Source: Pandoraea captiosa (GTDB taxonomy: Bacteria; Pseudomonadota; Gammaproteobacteria; Burkholderiales; Burkholderiaceae). From it: a stretch of 64,000 nt of DNA. Positions 10,450 to 19,904 of the stretch are shown here, in pieces. Under the pieces are notes generated by a model. The model saw nothing but the letters and a program-made list of their open reading frames with translations. It searched no databases and had not been told where the DNA came from. The position numbers and the translations under genes are program-made. Position 1 is the stretch's first letter; each line of letters begins with the position of its first letter. The stretch lies in assembly GCF_902459775.1 (NCBI RefSeq), contig NZ_CABPSQ010000001.1, positions 1,116,001-1,180,000 on the forward strand. The letters run 5' to 3'.

Positions 10450-12599
10450 GACTGCCGCGTACGACATCCCGGCTTCGGCACGCCGGCGCACTCGCGGCCA
10501 TCGTCTGGCTTACAGTCCTGTCGGGCTGCGCCATGGTGGAGGTGCGCTCGCTCGGTCCCGAGCAGTACATCGCCATGAAGCGTGGCGACATTCTGTCCAC
10601 CGGCAAGCTCAGCGCCTCGACCGACGAGACGATTCGCGTGGCAGGCCTGGACGAAACGGTGTGCGCGAAGACGTCGCTCGACTGCATCGACGCGCTGGGA
10701 CGCGCCAAGGAAATCGACGTCGACCGGCGACTGGCGGCGATGGCAGAGATTTCCATGCAGCTTGCGATTGCGCAGACGTCGCCCGGCGACAAGCAATGGA
10801 ACGACGCGCAATTCGATCTGTGGCTGCGCTCCGCGCGCTACGCTTACGCCTATCTGTTCTACAGCGACCGGGCGTCGAGCGAGCGCGCATTCGAGGATCG
10901 TCAGACGCAGGTGCGCGACTATTACAACTACGCGGTGCAGAACTTCTCCGTCGCGCTCTTTCGTCGTGTGCAGCAAACCGGCAGCGACAAGATCGCCGGA
11001 TGGACGTTGCCTATCGACGCCAGCAGCGTTCGCTTTGCCGACAACCGCACGCAGCCGCGCGAAGTGCTGCCGGCCTCCACGCTGTCCTTCGCAGGATTGC
11101 GAAGCCCGTATCGACGCGACGGCTTCGGCGCGGAGCTCGTCGCCGTGCTCGACGAAAAGTCGGCTGCCGATGCACTCGCCGCCGCCCGCCCCCCGGCAGC
11201 GCGTGGCGACGCCGCGACCGGCCCCGCGCCCGACACTGTCGGCACGGAACCAACCGAGAATCGCGGCAACACAGGGGCCAGTTCGCGTAACGCTCGCGAG
11301 AGCCGCGCATCGCGCGACTTCCGACGCGCGACCGATCCGAACGCGGGCCCCGTGTTCAGCGAAATGCCCTCACCGTCCCTCACGCTGCTGCTTCGCTTTA
11401 ACGGCACCACACTCGAAGAGGTGCTGACGACGCAGCTCGCCACACTGGTCGTCTACGACCCCTACCGACAGGCGTCGGTCGAAATCAATCATCAGCTGGT
11501 GCCGCTCGCCGGCAACTTCACCGCCGGCTATGGTTTGTGGCTCGCGCGCTCGGGATTCGCCGAGCAGTCGTTGCGAACCTTGTTCGGGCGCGATCGGGGC
11601 ATCGTGCGCCCGCACATCTATCTGATGCAGCCATTCGATCCGGGGCGTCGCGTCATTCTGATGCTGCACGGGCTGGCCAGCAGCCCCGAAGCGTGGGTGA
11701 ATCTTGCCAACGAGATTCAGGGAGACGCGACCCTGCGCGAGCATTTTCAGGTCTGGCAGGTCTATTACCCGACGAATGCGCCGATTCTGGTCAACGCGAT
11801 GGCAATCCGCAACGCGTTCGAAGCCACGATCAAGCACTTCGATCCGGACGGCCAGTCGGCAGCCTCGCACGACGCCGTGATCATCGGACACAGTATGGGC
11901 GGCGTGATCGCACGCCTGATGGTATCCAGTTCGGACGACGATCTTTGGGAAACCTTCCAGAACGACTATCAGCTCGATGACGATCAGATCGACCGCGCGC
12001 GCGACCGGCTCGATCCGCTGTTCAATTTCAAGCCTATCCCGCAGTTCGAGCGCGCGATCTTCATCGCCGCACCGCATCGCGGCACACCGTTCGCACGCAA
12101 CCGGATCGGGCGCTGGGTCTCGAACCTGATCAAATTGCCCGTCACGTTGCTCTCGAGCATCGACGACGTACTCCACTACGCCACCGGCTCGGAAGACGAT
12201 CCGTCCGAGGGCAAGACGCGCTACGTGCCCAACAGCATCGACCAACTGCGCGACAACGATCCGTATGTCGTCGCCGCTGCCGGGCTGAAGATCTCGCCGT
12301 CCGTCCACTATCACTCGATCATTGCGCGGCGAAGCCCCAAGGGGCCGCTCACCGAATCGACCGACGGCGTGGTGCCGTATGCGAGCGCGCATCTGGCGGG
12401 GGCCGAATCGGAACGAGTCATCGTCGCGGGTCACAGCGTGCAGGAAACACCGCAGGCCATTCTCGAGATACGCCGTATCCTGCATGAAGACGTCGATGAA
12501 CTCGACCCCGTCAAGTTGCCTGGCCGTCTCAACCCGTATCAAGCCATCGATCCGCCGCCACTCGCCCCGACGCCGCCGGGGCGGCCGACATCTTACTGA
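10446..12599 (+). CDS. Large alpha/beta-hydrolase lipoprotein, lipase-like
   Basis: 717 aa. The N-terminus has a lipobox (VLSGCAMVE), so it is likely a lipoprotein. Residues about 30-370 form an unrecognised N-terminal half, including a Ser/Thr/Arg-rich linker near 245-300. The C-terminal half is an alpha/beta hydrolase: oxyanion strand VILMLHGLASSPEAWVNLA, nucleophile elbow GHSMGG with S483, probable acid D640 in STDGVVPYA, and probable base H663 in VAGHSVQE. Such enzymes cleave ester bonds in lipids; substrate is unknown. Translationally coupled to the DUF4105 gene by a 4-bp overlap. At nearly twice the usual lipase length, the N-terminal half is the notable part. Confidence 0.8.
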   Translation: MRLPRTTSRLRHAGALAAIVWLTVLSGCAMVEVRSLGPEQYIAMKRGDILSTGKLSASTDETIRVAGLDETVCAKTSLDCIDALGRAKEIDVDRRLAAMAEISMQLAIAQTSPGDKQWNDAQFDLWLRSARYAYAYLFYSDRASSERAFEDRQTQVRDYYNYAVQNFSVALFRRVQQTGSDKIAGWTLPIDASSVRFADNRTQPREVLPASTLSFAGLRSPYRRDGFGAELVAVLDEKSAADALAAARPPAARGDAATGPAPDTVGTEPTENRGNTGASSRNARESRASRDFRRATDPNAGPVFSEMPSPSLTLLLRFNGTTLEEVLTTQLATLVVYDPYRQASVEINHQLVPLAGNFTAGYGLWLARSGFAEQSLRTLFGRDRGIVRPHIYLMQPFDPGRRVILMLHGLASSPEAWVNLANEIQGDATLREHFQVWQVYYPTNAPILVNAMAIRNAFEATIKHFDPDGQSAASHDAVIIGHSMGGVIARLMVSSSDDDLWETFQNDYQLDDDQIDRARDRLDPLFNFKPIPQFERAIFIAAPHRGTPFARNRIGRWVSNLIKLPVTLLSSIDDVLHYATGSEDDPSEGKTRYVPNSIDQLRDNDPYVVAAAGLKISPSVHYHSIIARRSPKGPLTESTDGVVPYASAHLAGAESERVIVAGHSVQETPQAILEIRRILHEDVDELDPVKLPGRLNPYQAIDPPPLAPTPPGRPTSY

Positions 12600-12620
12600 C
12601 GCGTCGACGGTCCCGTCACG

Positions 12621-13262
12621 TCAGGAGACCGCATTGATCTGAATGTGATACACGCCCCATGGGCAAAGCGCGAACCGTTCCTTGAGCGGTTTGCCCGCCA
12701 GCACCGGGATCCTTGCCGGATCGTAGACGGCCCACAGCGGCCCTAACCCGCCGAGCGCGAGGGGCTTGTCGTCGATGTGGGTCGCCAGCAAAAATCCGTA
12801 CTCGCGCACTTGCCCCAGGGTCGTGGCGACAACGTATCCGTCGATGGCGCGCAACAGCACCTGAGTCAATGGATTGACGGGAATGCCGGCCTGCGCCAGC
12901 ACGTCGGCCAGACGCGGCCCGCGAAGCGTATGCGCCCGGGCGTCGTACTCCAGCGTTGGACGGATCGTCTGCGCCGGCGTGCGGCTCAGCATGGCGAAGT
13001 CGAACGCGTAGCCCGCATCGAATTGCACCAGTTGCTTGTGAAAGAGTTGATCCAACGCCGGATCGACCGCTCCCCGATTGTGGCGCTCGATGGCCCCGGA
13101 CAGAGTGACGAGGGGCGTCGAAGTCGGTGCGGCAAAAGCGCCTGCCTCACCCGGTTTGTCCGATTTGGCGGCAGGTTTGGCGGCGGATGTAGCGGATTGG
13201 GCAAACACCGGCACCGAGGCGCCGAGGGCGACGGCACCGGCAAGAAAATCACGTTTGTTCAT
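12621..13262 (-). CDS. Exported molybdopterin-binding-like (SUOX fold) protein
   Basis: 213 aa from ATG 13262 (MNKRDFLAGAVALGASVPVFA), a clear signal peptide whose KRDFL resembles but does not fully match a Tat motif. An Ala/Lys-rich linker of about 30 residues follows, then a domain of the type found in small oxidoreductase molybdopterin-binding proteins (PTLEYDARAHTLRGPRLADV, AIDGYVVATTLGQV, PLALGGLGPLWAVYDPARIP). The invariant Cys ligand of sulfite oxidases is not obvious here, so cofactor binding is uncertain. It lies 187 bp downstream of the sulfatase gene on the same strand and may share its transcript. Confidence 0.65.
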   Translation of the reverse strand: MNKRDFLAGAVALGASVPVFAQSATSAAKPAAKSDKPGEAGAFAAPTSTPLVTLSGAIERHNRGAVDPALDQLFHKQLVQFDAGYAFDFAMLSRTPAQTIRPTLEYDARAHTLRGPRLADVLAQAGIPVNPLTQVLLRAIDGYVVATTLGQVREYGFLLATHIDDKPLALGGLGPLWAVYDPARIPVLAGKPLKERFALCPWGVYHIQINAVS

Positions 13263-13449
13263 GGCGTTGGCAAAGACAGATGACACCGGTTGACGCGATG
13301 CGCTCGACAGACCGGACAACAAGCGCATGCGCGCAGATGTCCCCTCGCGCGCGGACGCAAGAGCGTACCACCAATGCCGCCCGACTTGCCAACGCCCATC
13401 GCGCGTCCGGCGGCCCGCTCGTGTCAACGCACGGCAACGCCGGAGGGCA

Positions 13450-15357
13450 TCAGCCGCCAGCCGTCTCGAACGTGAAGTGCACGCGCCCGTCGCGAATCGG
13501 CAGGATATCGGGCCGGTCTTCGCCGACCTCGACGTCCAGACGATCGTTGAGCAACGCATTCATCGCAAGAATCAATGGCCCGTTGCGCTGCCGATCGAGC
13601 ACGAGATTGTGCGACTCGGTCGGATCCGCCTGCAGGTCGTAGAGCTCCACATCATTGCTGGCAAACAAGGATTCGAGCGAGGTCGGCCGATTGAACTGCA
13701 TGGGCGAGAAGTAGCGCGAGAAGCGATAACGCCCGTCGAAAACGCTGCGGATCATGCCGCGATGACGGAAGTCCGGTTGTCGCGCAATCACGCGCCGGTG
13801 GATCTCCTCGATCGGCATGCCCTTGTTTCGCAACGTTGCATATTCCTGCGCCACCCACTCGCTGTCGTAGAACAGCAGCATGGCGTAGTTGAAAAGCGCC
13901 GCGGGGCGCAGCGCATCGACCGGCTGGGATTCCGGGCGCTGTAACAACGGCGTGAGGTCGTGCCCGCGCGCCGCATTGCCAGCGACCCGGGCGATGCCGG
14001 CGGCGTCGAGCCCGGTCAGACCGAGCAGCGTCGGCGTCATGTCCAGATGCGAGCTGAGCGCGGCGCACTGCTTGCCGCCCGGATATGCCGGGTGACGAAT
14101 GACCAGCGGCACGTGGTTCTGCTCGCGATACGTCGTCGGCCCTTTCCCGACGAGCTTGTGCGCGCCCACGTGGTCGCCGTGGTCCGCGCTCATGACCACG
14201 ATGGTGTTCTTGTCGATCCCCAGCTCGCGCAACGTGTCGAGCAACTTCACCACATGCGTATCGCAGTCGCGAATGCAGTTGAAGTAATAGTCCTGATAGA
14301 CCCGAAGCCGAGCGTCGTCGATTGGATAATCGCCCACGAGCACGCCCTCGGACGCGTTGTAGACGCCATGCGCCGCCGGACGCCCCGGGGCGTCGTAGGG
14401 TTGCTTGCGCGTGGCGGCGAGCGGCACGTCCCAGTGGGCGTCGTAGAGCGCATCTTTCGGTGGACGGGCGTTGCCCAGCGTCGGGCCGTTGGCGTTTTGC
14501 GTTTCCACGCCGGCCGGGTCGGTGTTCAGGAACATCGCATCGTGCGGATTGACCAGATTGACGGCCATGAACCACGGCTTGCGTTCGCTCGCCAATTGTG
14601 CGCCCCGACCGCGCAGCCACGACACGGCCGACGATGTGGTCAGCCCATCGTAGGTGTAACCGCCCCGCACGCGCCCGATCAGATCGCCAACGCCAAAGTA
14701 ATCGTCGAAGCCGTACGCCTTGAACAGTTCGTTGTATTCCTTGGTCGGGGTGTCGTACGGCGTGTGGTTGTGGTGCAGCTTGCCGCTCAGATGCCATTTG
14801 CCCAGATAGGCGGCGTAATACCCGGCGTCGCGCATCATGTGGCCGATGGTGCGCAGATCCGTCGACATGTCCGGCTGCCACGGAATGCCGCAATTATCGA
14901 ACACGCGGGTGTGCTGGATGTGCTGGCCGGTGTACACCACCGAGCGCGACGGCGAACAGACACACGCGGCGATCTGGTGATTCGCGAACGTCACGCCCTC
15001 GCGGCGCAACCGCTCCCGCCCCGGCACCGGGAACGGCCACTTGTCGAAGTACCGCTCCTGATCCGTGAGGATGAACAGGATGTTGTACCCCTTCGGCGCG
15101 ACAGCCGGGGCGTCTTGCGGCATCACGTAGCCGTCGTCGGTGGGCTTGCCATGATGCTCGATCTTCGGCGCGGCGATGGCCGACGTTGCCAACCCGGCCG
15201 AGGCCACGGCGGCGCTCGCCTGCCTGAGAAAGTCGCGACGCGACGCGCGCGGGCCGGGCGGCGTGTTGGACCCGGTTCCCCCGACCGACGCTTCGGCGCA
15301 GGCGGAGGACTCGGAAAACCCGGTGGACGCCGGGGACGGTGGCTTGCGTGTTGTCAT
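13450..15357 (-). CDS. Tat-exported sulfatase
   Basis: 635 aa from ATG 15357. A twin-arginine signal is clear: S39-RRDFL followed by a hydrophobic run ending ATSAIAAP. The catalytic region has NILFILTDQER (metal-binding D99), and C134-SPSR is the CxPxR signature whose Cys is converted to formylglycine. Further sulfatase motifs are YLGKWHLSGKLHHNHTPYD and SADHGDHVGAHKLVGKG. Sulfatases hydrolyse sulfate esters, here in the periplasm; choline, aryl or sugar sulfates are all possible. Cytoplasmic maturation by a formylglycine-generating enzyme would be needed, and none is encoded here. Divergent from a LysR gene with a palindrome between them, so LysR control is likely. Confidence 0.87.
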   Translation of the reverse strand: MTTRKPPSPASTGFSESSACAEASVGGTGSNTPPGPRASRRDFLRQASAAVASAGLATSAIAAPKIEHHGKPTDDGYVMPQDAPAVAPKGYNILFILTDQERYFDKWPFPVPGRERLRREGVTFANHQIAACVCSPSRSVVYTGQHIQHTRVFDNCGIPWQPDMSTDLRTIGHMMRDAGYYAAYLGKWHLSGKLHHNHTPYDTPTKEYNELFKAYGFDDYFGVGDLIGRVRGGYTYDGLTTSSAVSWLRGRGAQLASERKPWFMAVNLVNPHDAMFLNTDPAGVETQNANGPTLGNARPPKDALYDAHWDVPLAATRKQPYDAPGRPAAHGVYNASEGVLVGDYPIDDARLRVYQDYYFNCIRDCDTHVVKLLDTLRELGIDKNTIVVMSADHGDHVGAHKLVGKGPTTYREQNHVPLVIRHPAYPGGKQCAALSSHLDMTPTLLGLTGLDAAGIARVAGNAARGHDLTPLLQRPESQPVDALRPAALFNYAMLLFYDSEWVAQEYATLRNKGMPIEEIHRRVIARQPDFRHRGMIRSVFDGRYRFSRYFSPMQFNRPTSLESLFASNDVELYDLQADPTESHNLVLDRQRNGPLILAMNALLNDRLDVEVGEDRPDILPIRDGRVHFTFETAGG

Positions 15358-15423
15358 GCGTCTCGCTCCTGATGAGGCGCCAGTGTCTTGTCTTGCCCTG
15401 GCTTCCGATGGGAGTCTCATTAT

Positions 15424-15447
15424 TCGATGGGACTCAGCACCCATCGA
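15424..15447. promoter_or_regulatory. LysR-type operator between sulfatase and LysR genes
   Basis: Perfect inverted repeat with arms TCGATGGG and CCCATCGA separated by 8 bp. It lies 66 bp upstream of the sulfatase start and 99 bp upstream of the LysR start. Symmetry, length and position in a divergent LysR intergenic region are typical of a LysR recognition site. Confidence 0.65.
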
Positions 15448-15546
15448 TGAAAAGTCACGCTATATTCATTACCAAAGCGACAACAATACGTGACATCGGT
15501 CCCGACATCGGTTGCACGGCAACCCGGATTCCCAGCGCCCTTCTTC

Positions 15547-16533
15547 ATGACCGACAGCCAAGTCCCCTCGTCCAAAGACCCCGGCCCATTGGTACGGCAG
15601 ATCCCCGCCGTGCTGCGAAAACTCAGGATTCGCGATCTGGAAACCCTTCGGTGGCTGGGTCGCACAAGGAGTTTCGCGCGCACGGCGGAGGCCGCCGCCA
15701 TCACGCAGCCCGCCCTGTCCAAGTGGCTGCGCGAGATCGAGCAGGCGCTCGGCGTGTCGCTGTTCGAGCGCACCACGCGTCGTGTCACGCCCACACCGTA
15801 TGGCGACGCCCTGCTTGAGCGCGCCGAGCGCATGCTGACCGACCTCGCGGGCGTGGCCCCGGCCATGCAGGCGTTGCGCGACGGACTCGCCAGGCCCGTC
15901 AATGTCGGCATTCTGCCGGGCATGGCAAGCGTGCTCATGCCGCAAACGCTCGCACGCGTGGCCCATACGGGGCCCGCGCTGCGCGTCAATCTGCTGGAGG
16001 AAACGCTGGATCGACTGCTGCCACGCGCGCACTGGCACGAGATCGATCTGCTGATTTGCCGACTGGACGAGACCGCCATGAATGCCGGTTTCGGCGTCGT
16101 GCCGCTGTACGACGACGAAGTGCGCGTGTTCGGTGCGCGTCATCATCCGCTTGCCGCACATCCCTCGCCCGATTGGGCGGACGCCGCGCGCTACCCATGG
16201 ATCGTGCCGCCTCCCGGCACGCCGATGCGAAGGGCCATCGATACCGAATTCGCCCACCAGGGACTGCCGCTGCCACGCGTCGTCATGGAATCCGTCACGC
16301 TCATGACCAACGCCAGCATTGCGCAGGCCATGCCTTGCCTGTTTCTTGCCTCGCGACTGGGCGTGGCGTACTCGCCGCTGGCAACGTCGCTGCAAGACTT
16401 CGGGCTACGTTTCTCGCATGTGGCCTCCACCGTCGGCGTGCTTCACGGGCATGCTCCCAGTGCCGCTGCGCTCGCGCTCATCGAGATACTGCAAGATGTT
16501 GCCCGTACGCTTCCCGCGCCTGCGCGAACATGA
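15547..16533 (+). CDS. LysR-family transcriptional regulator
   Basis: 328 aa from ATG 15547; a GTG at 15490 would add 19 residues, so the start is not certain. The winged helix-turn-helix is evident at residues about 25-85 (LETLRWLGRTRSFARTAEAA, ITQPALSKWLREIEQALGVS, LFERTTRRVTPT). A periplasmic-binding-protein-like effector domain follows (VNVGILPGMASVLMP through TLMTNASIAQAMPCLFL). These proteins usually activate a divergent gene in response to a small ligand and repress themselves. The neighbour is a Tat-exported sulfatase with a palindrome in between, so sulfur-source control of the sulfatase is the simplest reading. It sits before metE on the same strand but does not look like MetR by context. 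Confidence 0.85.
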   Translation: MTDSQVPSSKDPGPLVRQIPAVLRKLRIRDLETLRWLGRTRSFARTAEAAAITQPALSKWLREIEQALGVSLFERTTRRVTPTPYGDALLERAERMLTDLAGVAPAMQALRDGLARPVNVGILPGMASVLMPQTLARVAHTGPALRVNLLEETLDRLLPRAHWHEIDLLICRLDETAMNAGFGVVPLYDDEVRVFGARHHPLAAHPSPDWADAARYPWIVPPPGTPMRRAIDTEFAHQGLPLPRVVMESVTLMTNASIAQAMPCLFLASRLGVAYSPLATSLQDFGLRFSHVASTVGVLHGHAPSAAALALIEILQDVARTLPAPART

Positions 16534-16569
16534 ATTAAATTAAAGATAATCACAAATAAGACCATTTTC

Positions 16570-16579
16570 ATTCATGAAT
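16570..16579. promoter_or_regulatory. Short palindrome upstream of metE
   Basis: ATTCATGAAT, a perfect 10-bp palindrome in an AT-rich stretch 62 bp before the metE start. It might be part of a methionine regulator site but does not match the MetR consensus TGAAN5TTCA. Low support. Confidence 0.25.
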
Positions 16580-16640
16580 CGGAATCTCTATGATCGATGC
16601 CACGGTTTCACACATCGGACGGCTAACGTCACTAGAGAAC

Positions 16641-18929
16641 ATGGCAAAAACACATAACCTGGGATTTCCGCGCATCGGCGCGAAACGTGAACTGAAGTTC
16701 GGGCTGGAAGCGTACTGGAAGGGACAAGCGACGCTCGATGCGCTGGAAGCGCTGGGTGCCACGCTGCGCAAGCGTCACTGGCAGGATCAGGCGGCGCTCG
16801 ATCTGACACCGGTCGGCGATTTCGCCTTCTACGACCAGGTGCTCGACATGAGCTTCACGCTGGGCAACTTGCCTGCGCGTGTGCAGGGCTTTCACGGCAA
16901 CGTCCTCGACAACTACTTCCGTGTGGCCCGGGGTCGCTCGGCGCAGCGCGCGGATGAACACGCCGAGTGCTGCGGTGGCGTGGCCGCCGGGGAAATGACC
17001 AAGTGGTTCGACACGAATTACCACTACATCGTCCCCGAGTTCAGCGCCGGGACCGCATTCACGCTGGACGCTTCACGTCTGATCGGTCAACTGGCCGAAG
17101 CTCGCGCCGCCGGCGTGAATGCCAAGCCAGTCATCATCGGTCCGCTCACCTATCTGTGGCTGGGCAAGGCAAAGGACGACAGCGACAAACTCGCGCTGCT
17201 GCCGCGCCTGCTGCCCGTCTATGTCGAATTGCTGAACACGTTGGCCGCCGAGGGCGTGCAATGGGTGCAGATCGACGAACCGATCCTGGTCACTGAACTC
17301 GATGCGCAGTGGCAACAGGCGTTCGAGACGGCCTACGCCGCACTTGCCGTCGTGCCGATCAACCGACTGCTCGCCACGTATTTCGGCGAATTGCAGGAAA
17401 ACCTGCCCCTCGCCTGCCGACTGCCGGTCGACGGCCTGCATCTCGATGCGGTCAACGCGCGCGACGAAGTGTCAGCCGTCATGGCCGCGCTGCCGGCCGA
17501 CAAGGTCGTCTCGCTGGGCGTGGTCAACGGTCGCAACATCTGGAAATCAGACCTCAACGCCGTGCTGGACTGGCTCGAACCGGTGGCCCGGCAACTGGGC
17601 GAGCGTCTCTGGGTTGCACCGTCATGCTCGCTGCTGCACGTGCCGGTCGACCTCGACAGCGAACAGACCCTCGATGCCGAGATCCGCTCATGGCTGGCGT
17701 TCGCGAAGCAGAAGCTGGCCGAAGTGACTGTGCTGGCCCGGGCAATCAACGACGGTCGCGAGGCGGTCGCTGCCGAACTGGACGCCAACGCCCAGGCCAT
17801 TGCCAGCCGACGCACCTCGCCGCGCGTGCACAACCCTGCCGTGAAAGCCGCGGTGAGTCGGATCGAAGCTGCGTTGGGGCGTCGCCAGCGGCCCTATGCC
17901 GAGCGCGCGCCGAAGCAGGCGGCCAAACTCAATTTGCCGCTGTACCCCACGACAACCATCGGTTCGTTCCCCCAGACAGCTGAGATCCGCGCCGCGCGCA
18001 GCCGGTTCAAATCGGGCGAGCTCGACCAGGCGGGCTATGTCGCCGCCATGCAACGGGAGATCGAGCGCAGCGTACACGAGCAGGAAGCGTTGGGACTCGA
18101 CGTGCTGGTGCACGGCGAAGCCGAACGCAACGACATGGTCGAATACTTCGGCGAACAGCTCGACGGCTACGCCTTCAGCCAGTTCGGCTGGGTGCAGTCC
18201 TATGGTTCGCGTTGCGTGAAGCCGCCCATCATGTTCGGTGACATTCGTCGCCCCAGGCCCATGACCGTCGAGTGGATCACCTATGCGCAATCGCTCACGA
18301 GCAAGCCAATGAAGGGCATGCTGACCGGCCCCGTCACGATCCTGAACTGGTCGTTCGTGCGCGACGATCAGCCGCGTGCCGTCTCGTGCCTGCAACTCGC
18401 GCTTGCGATCCGCGAAGAAGTTCTCGACCTGGAGCGCGCCGGCGTACGCGTGATCCAGATCGACGAAGCCGCCTTGCGCGAGGGCCTGCCGCTGCGCCGC
18501 GCCCAATGGCAGTCGTATCTGGACTGGGCGGTCGAGTCGTTTCGCATCACCGCGAACGGGGTACGGGACGACACCCAGATTCATACCCACATGTGCTATT
18601 CCGAGTTCAACGACATTCTCCCGGCGATTGCCGATATGGATGCGGACGTGATCACCATCGAGACCTCACGCTCGGATATGGAGTTGCTCGATGCATTCGA
18701 CTCGTTCCGGTATCCGAACGACATCGGACCGGGTGTCTACGACATCCATTCGCCGAACATCCCGACGCAGGCGCACATGGTTTCGCTCATGCGCAAGGCG
18801 GCGCAGCGAATTCCGGCCCAGCGCCTGTGGGTCAATCCGGACTGCGGGCTGAAGACCCGTCAGTGGGCGGAGGTCGTGCCGGCGCTTCGGAACATGGTGG
18901 CGGCGGCGAAAACGTTGCGCGCGGGATAA
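16641..18929 (+). CDS. metE: Cobalamin-independent methionine synthase
   Basis: 762 aa from ATG 16641 ([20 protein letters not shown]), the standard MetE opening; an upstream ATG at 16590 adds 17 residues not seen in the family. MetE transfers the methyl group of 5-methyltetrahydropteroyl-polyglutamate to homocysteine, the last step of methionine synthesis, in the cytoplasm. Two barrels are present: the N-terminal one to about 400, and a catalytic C-terminal one from [14 protein letters not shown]. Zinc ligands lie in [10 protein letters not shown], with a later Cys in NPDCGLKTR and the partner region [16 protein letters not shown]. Length and motifs match the E. coli enzyme (753 aa). Followed by a hairpin at 18993. 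Confidence 0.95.
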   Translation: MAKTHNLGFPRIGAKRELKFGLEAYWKGQATLDALEALGATLRKRHWQDQAALDLTPVGDFAFYDQVLDMSFTLGNLPARVQGFHGNVLDNYFRVARGRSAQRADEHAECCGGVAAGEMTKWFDTNYHYIVPEFSAGTAFTLDASRLIGQLAEARAAGVNAKPVIIGPLTYLWLGKAKDDSDKLALLPRLLPVYVELLNTLAAEGVQWVQIDEPILVTELDAQWQQAFETAYAALAVVPINRLLATYFGELQENLPLACRLPVDGLHLDAVNARDEVSAVMAALPADKVVSLGVVNGRNIWKSDLNAVLDWLEPVARQLGERLWVAPSCSLLHVPVDLDSEQTLDAEIRSWLAFAKQKLAEVTVLARAINDGREAVAAELDANAQAIASRRTSPRVHNPAVKAAVSRIEAALGRRQRPYAERAPKQAAKLNLPLYPTTTIGSFPQTAEIRAARSRFKSGELDQAGYVAAMQREIERSVHEQEALGLDVLVHGEAERNDMVEYFGEQLDGYAFSQFGWVQSYGSRCVKPPIMFGDIRRPRPMTVEWITYAQSLTSKPMKGMLTGPVTILNWSFVRDDQPRAVSCLQLALAIREEVLDLERAGVRVIQIDEAALREGLPLRRAQWQSYLDWAVESFRITANGVRDDTQIHTHMCYSEFNDILPAIADMDADVITIETSRSDMELLDAFDSFRYPNDIGPGVYDIHSPNIPTQAHMVSLMRKAAQRIPAQRLWVNPDCGLKTRQWAEVVPALRNMVAAAKTLRAG

Positions 18930-18992
18930 GGTAGCCCGGCGCGGTGCAGTCATCTCGAAGCAGACTGCACCTTAGGAAAATAACCAAAATCG

Positions 18993-19020
18993 ACAGGTCG
19001 GCGCTTCTGCCGGCCTGTTT
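18993..19020 (+). terminator. Probable rho-independent terminator of metE
   Basis: Stem ACAGGTCGGC/GCCGGCCTGT (one G-T pair) with a 6-base loop, 63 bases after the metE stop, followed by only TTT. Stable stem, short T-run. Confidence 0.6.
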
Positions 19021-19134
19021 GCGTTGGACGACCGGCACCCGCTCAATCTCGGCATCACTTGAAAAAACTTCGCTAAGTCATTGAATGCCTAACAGTTTGC
19101 GTGGCATAGTCGCGCCACTGGACGCACCTGCGCA

Positions 19135-19154
19135 CTAAGTTTCTCCTAAGTTTC
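19135..19154 (+). promoter_or_regulatory. 11-bp-spaced direct repeat, probable PmrA-like box
   Basis: CTAAGTTTC at 19135-19143 is repeated exactly at 19146-19154, an 11-bp period (one helical turn). A further CTAAGT is at 19073. Tandem half-sites at this spacing are how OmpR/PmrA-family response regulators bind; PmrA boxes have the related form CTTAAK-N5-CTTAAK. It lies about 90 bp before a PmrA-like gene, which suggests autoregulation of the 19245-23089 operon. Confidence 0.55.
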
Positions 19155-19244
19155 GCGCGCTATCTTGCGCCCGAGCCGTTCCCGGAGGACGGCAAGGAAT
19201 AGGCGTAGGCTGATACGGCCACGCCAGAATGCGTACGAAAAACC

Positions 19245-19904
19245 ATGCGGATATTGCTTGTAGAAGACGATGCCATGATCGGCGAGGCCATGATGCAGGC
19301 GCTCAAGGACGCCTCGTATGCGGCCGACTGGTGCCGCGATGGCGAAGCCGCACTGGCTGCCCTTGCCTCGCATGCCTATGACCTCATGCTGCTCGACCTC
19401 GGCCTGCCCGGGCGGGACGGCTGGGAGGTCCTGCGGGCGCATCGCGGCGCGGGCGGGCGCACGCCGATCATTGTCGTGACGGCGCGCGACGGCGCCGAAG
19501 ACATCATTCAGGGCCTCGATCTCGGCGCAGACGACTTCGTCGTCAAGCCGTTCGAAGTCGGCGAGCTGCTCGCACGCATGCGCGCCGTCATCCGGCGTCA
19601 CGCGGGCGTCGCCGTCCCCGTGCTGACCAATGGCACCCTCGCCCTCGACCCGGCAACCCATCAGGCGACCTACGGCGAGAACAGTTGCGTGCTGTCGGCA
19701 CGCGAATACGCACTGCTGCACGCCCTGATGCTGCGCCCCGGCACGATCCTTTCGCGCGACGCCCTCGAACATCGTCTATATGGTTGGGGCGAAGAGATCG
19801 AGAGCAACATGATCGACTTCCTGATCCACTCGATCCGCAAGAAACTCGGCGCGGACGTGATCCGCAACATCCGTGGCGCAGGCTGGCTGGTGCCCAAGGC
19901 ATGA
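19245..19904 (+). CDS. OmpR-family response regulator, PmrA/QseB-like
   Basis: 219 aa. The N-terminal receiver domain has the acidic pair in LVEDD, the phospho-acceptor D51 in LMLLDLGLPG, the conserved Thr in VVTARD and Lys in FVVKPF. The C-terminal winged helix runs from about 125 (LSAREYALLHALMLRPGTIL, SRDALEHRLYGWGEEIESN, IHSIRKKLGADVIRNIRGAG), close to PmrA and QseB. It overlaps the kinase start (ATGA). With an ArnT-like gene as third gene, the likely role is transcriptional control of lipid A modification under cationic peptide, metal or pH stress (inference from context). Confidence 0.87.
   Translation: MRILLVEDDAMIGEAMMQALKDASYAADWCRDGEAALAALASHAYDLMLLDLGLPGRDGWEVLRAHRGAGGRTPIIVVTARDGAEDIIQGLDLGADDFVVKPFEVGELLARMRAVIRRHAGVAVPVLTNGTLALDPATHQATYGENSCVLSAREYALLHALMLRPGTILSRDALEHRLYGWGEEIESNMIDFLIHSIRKKLGADVIRNIRGAGWLVPKA

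Larger units (their letters stand above)
18930..19244. other. Intergenic region metE to pmrA-like gene
   Basis: 315 bp without a gene. It holds the probable metE terminator near 18993-19020 and, closer to the response regulator gene, an AT-richer stretch with CTAAGT motifs at 19073, 19135 and 19146. Nothing else recognisable. Confidence 0.6.

Noticed and set aside
13960-15372. 470-residue plus-strand frame opposite the sulfatase
   Set aside because: Overlaps the sulfatase, which has Tat, CxPxR and metal motifs; the frame has no such features.
16534-16640. Cobalamin or SAM riboswitch before metE
   Set aside because: The region is about 100 bp, AT-rich and lacks any conserved riboswitch core or transcription terminator; only a 10-bp palindrome is visible.
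15547-18929. LysR gene as MetR controlling metE
   Set aside because: MetR genes are usually divergent from metE, and the palindrome here lies on the sulfatase side. Sequence gives no MetR-specific feature.
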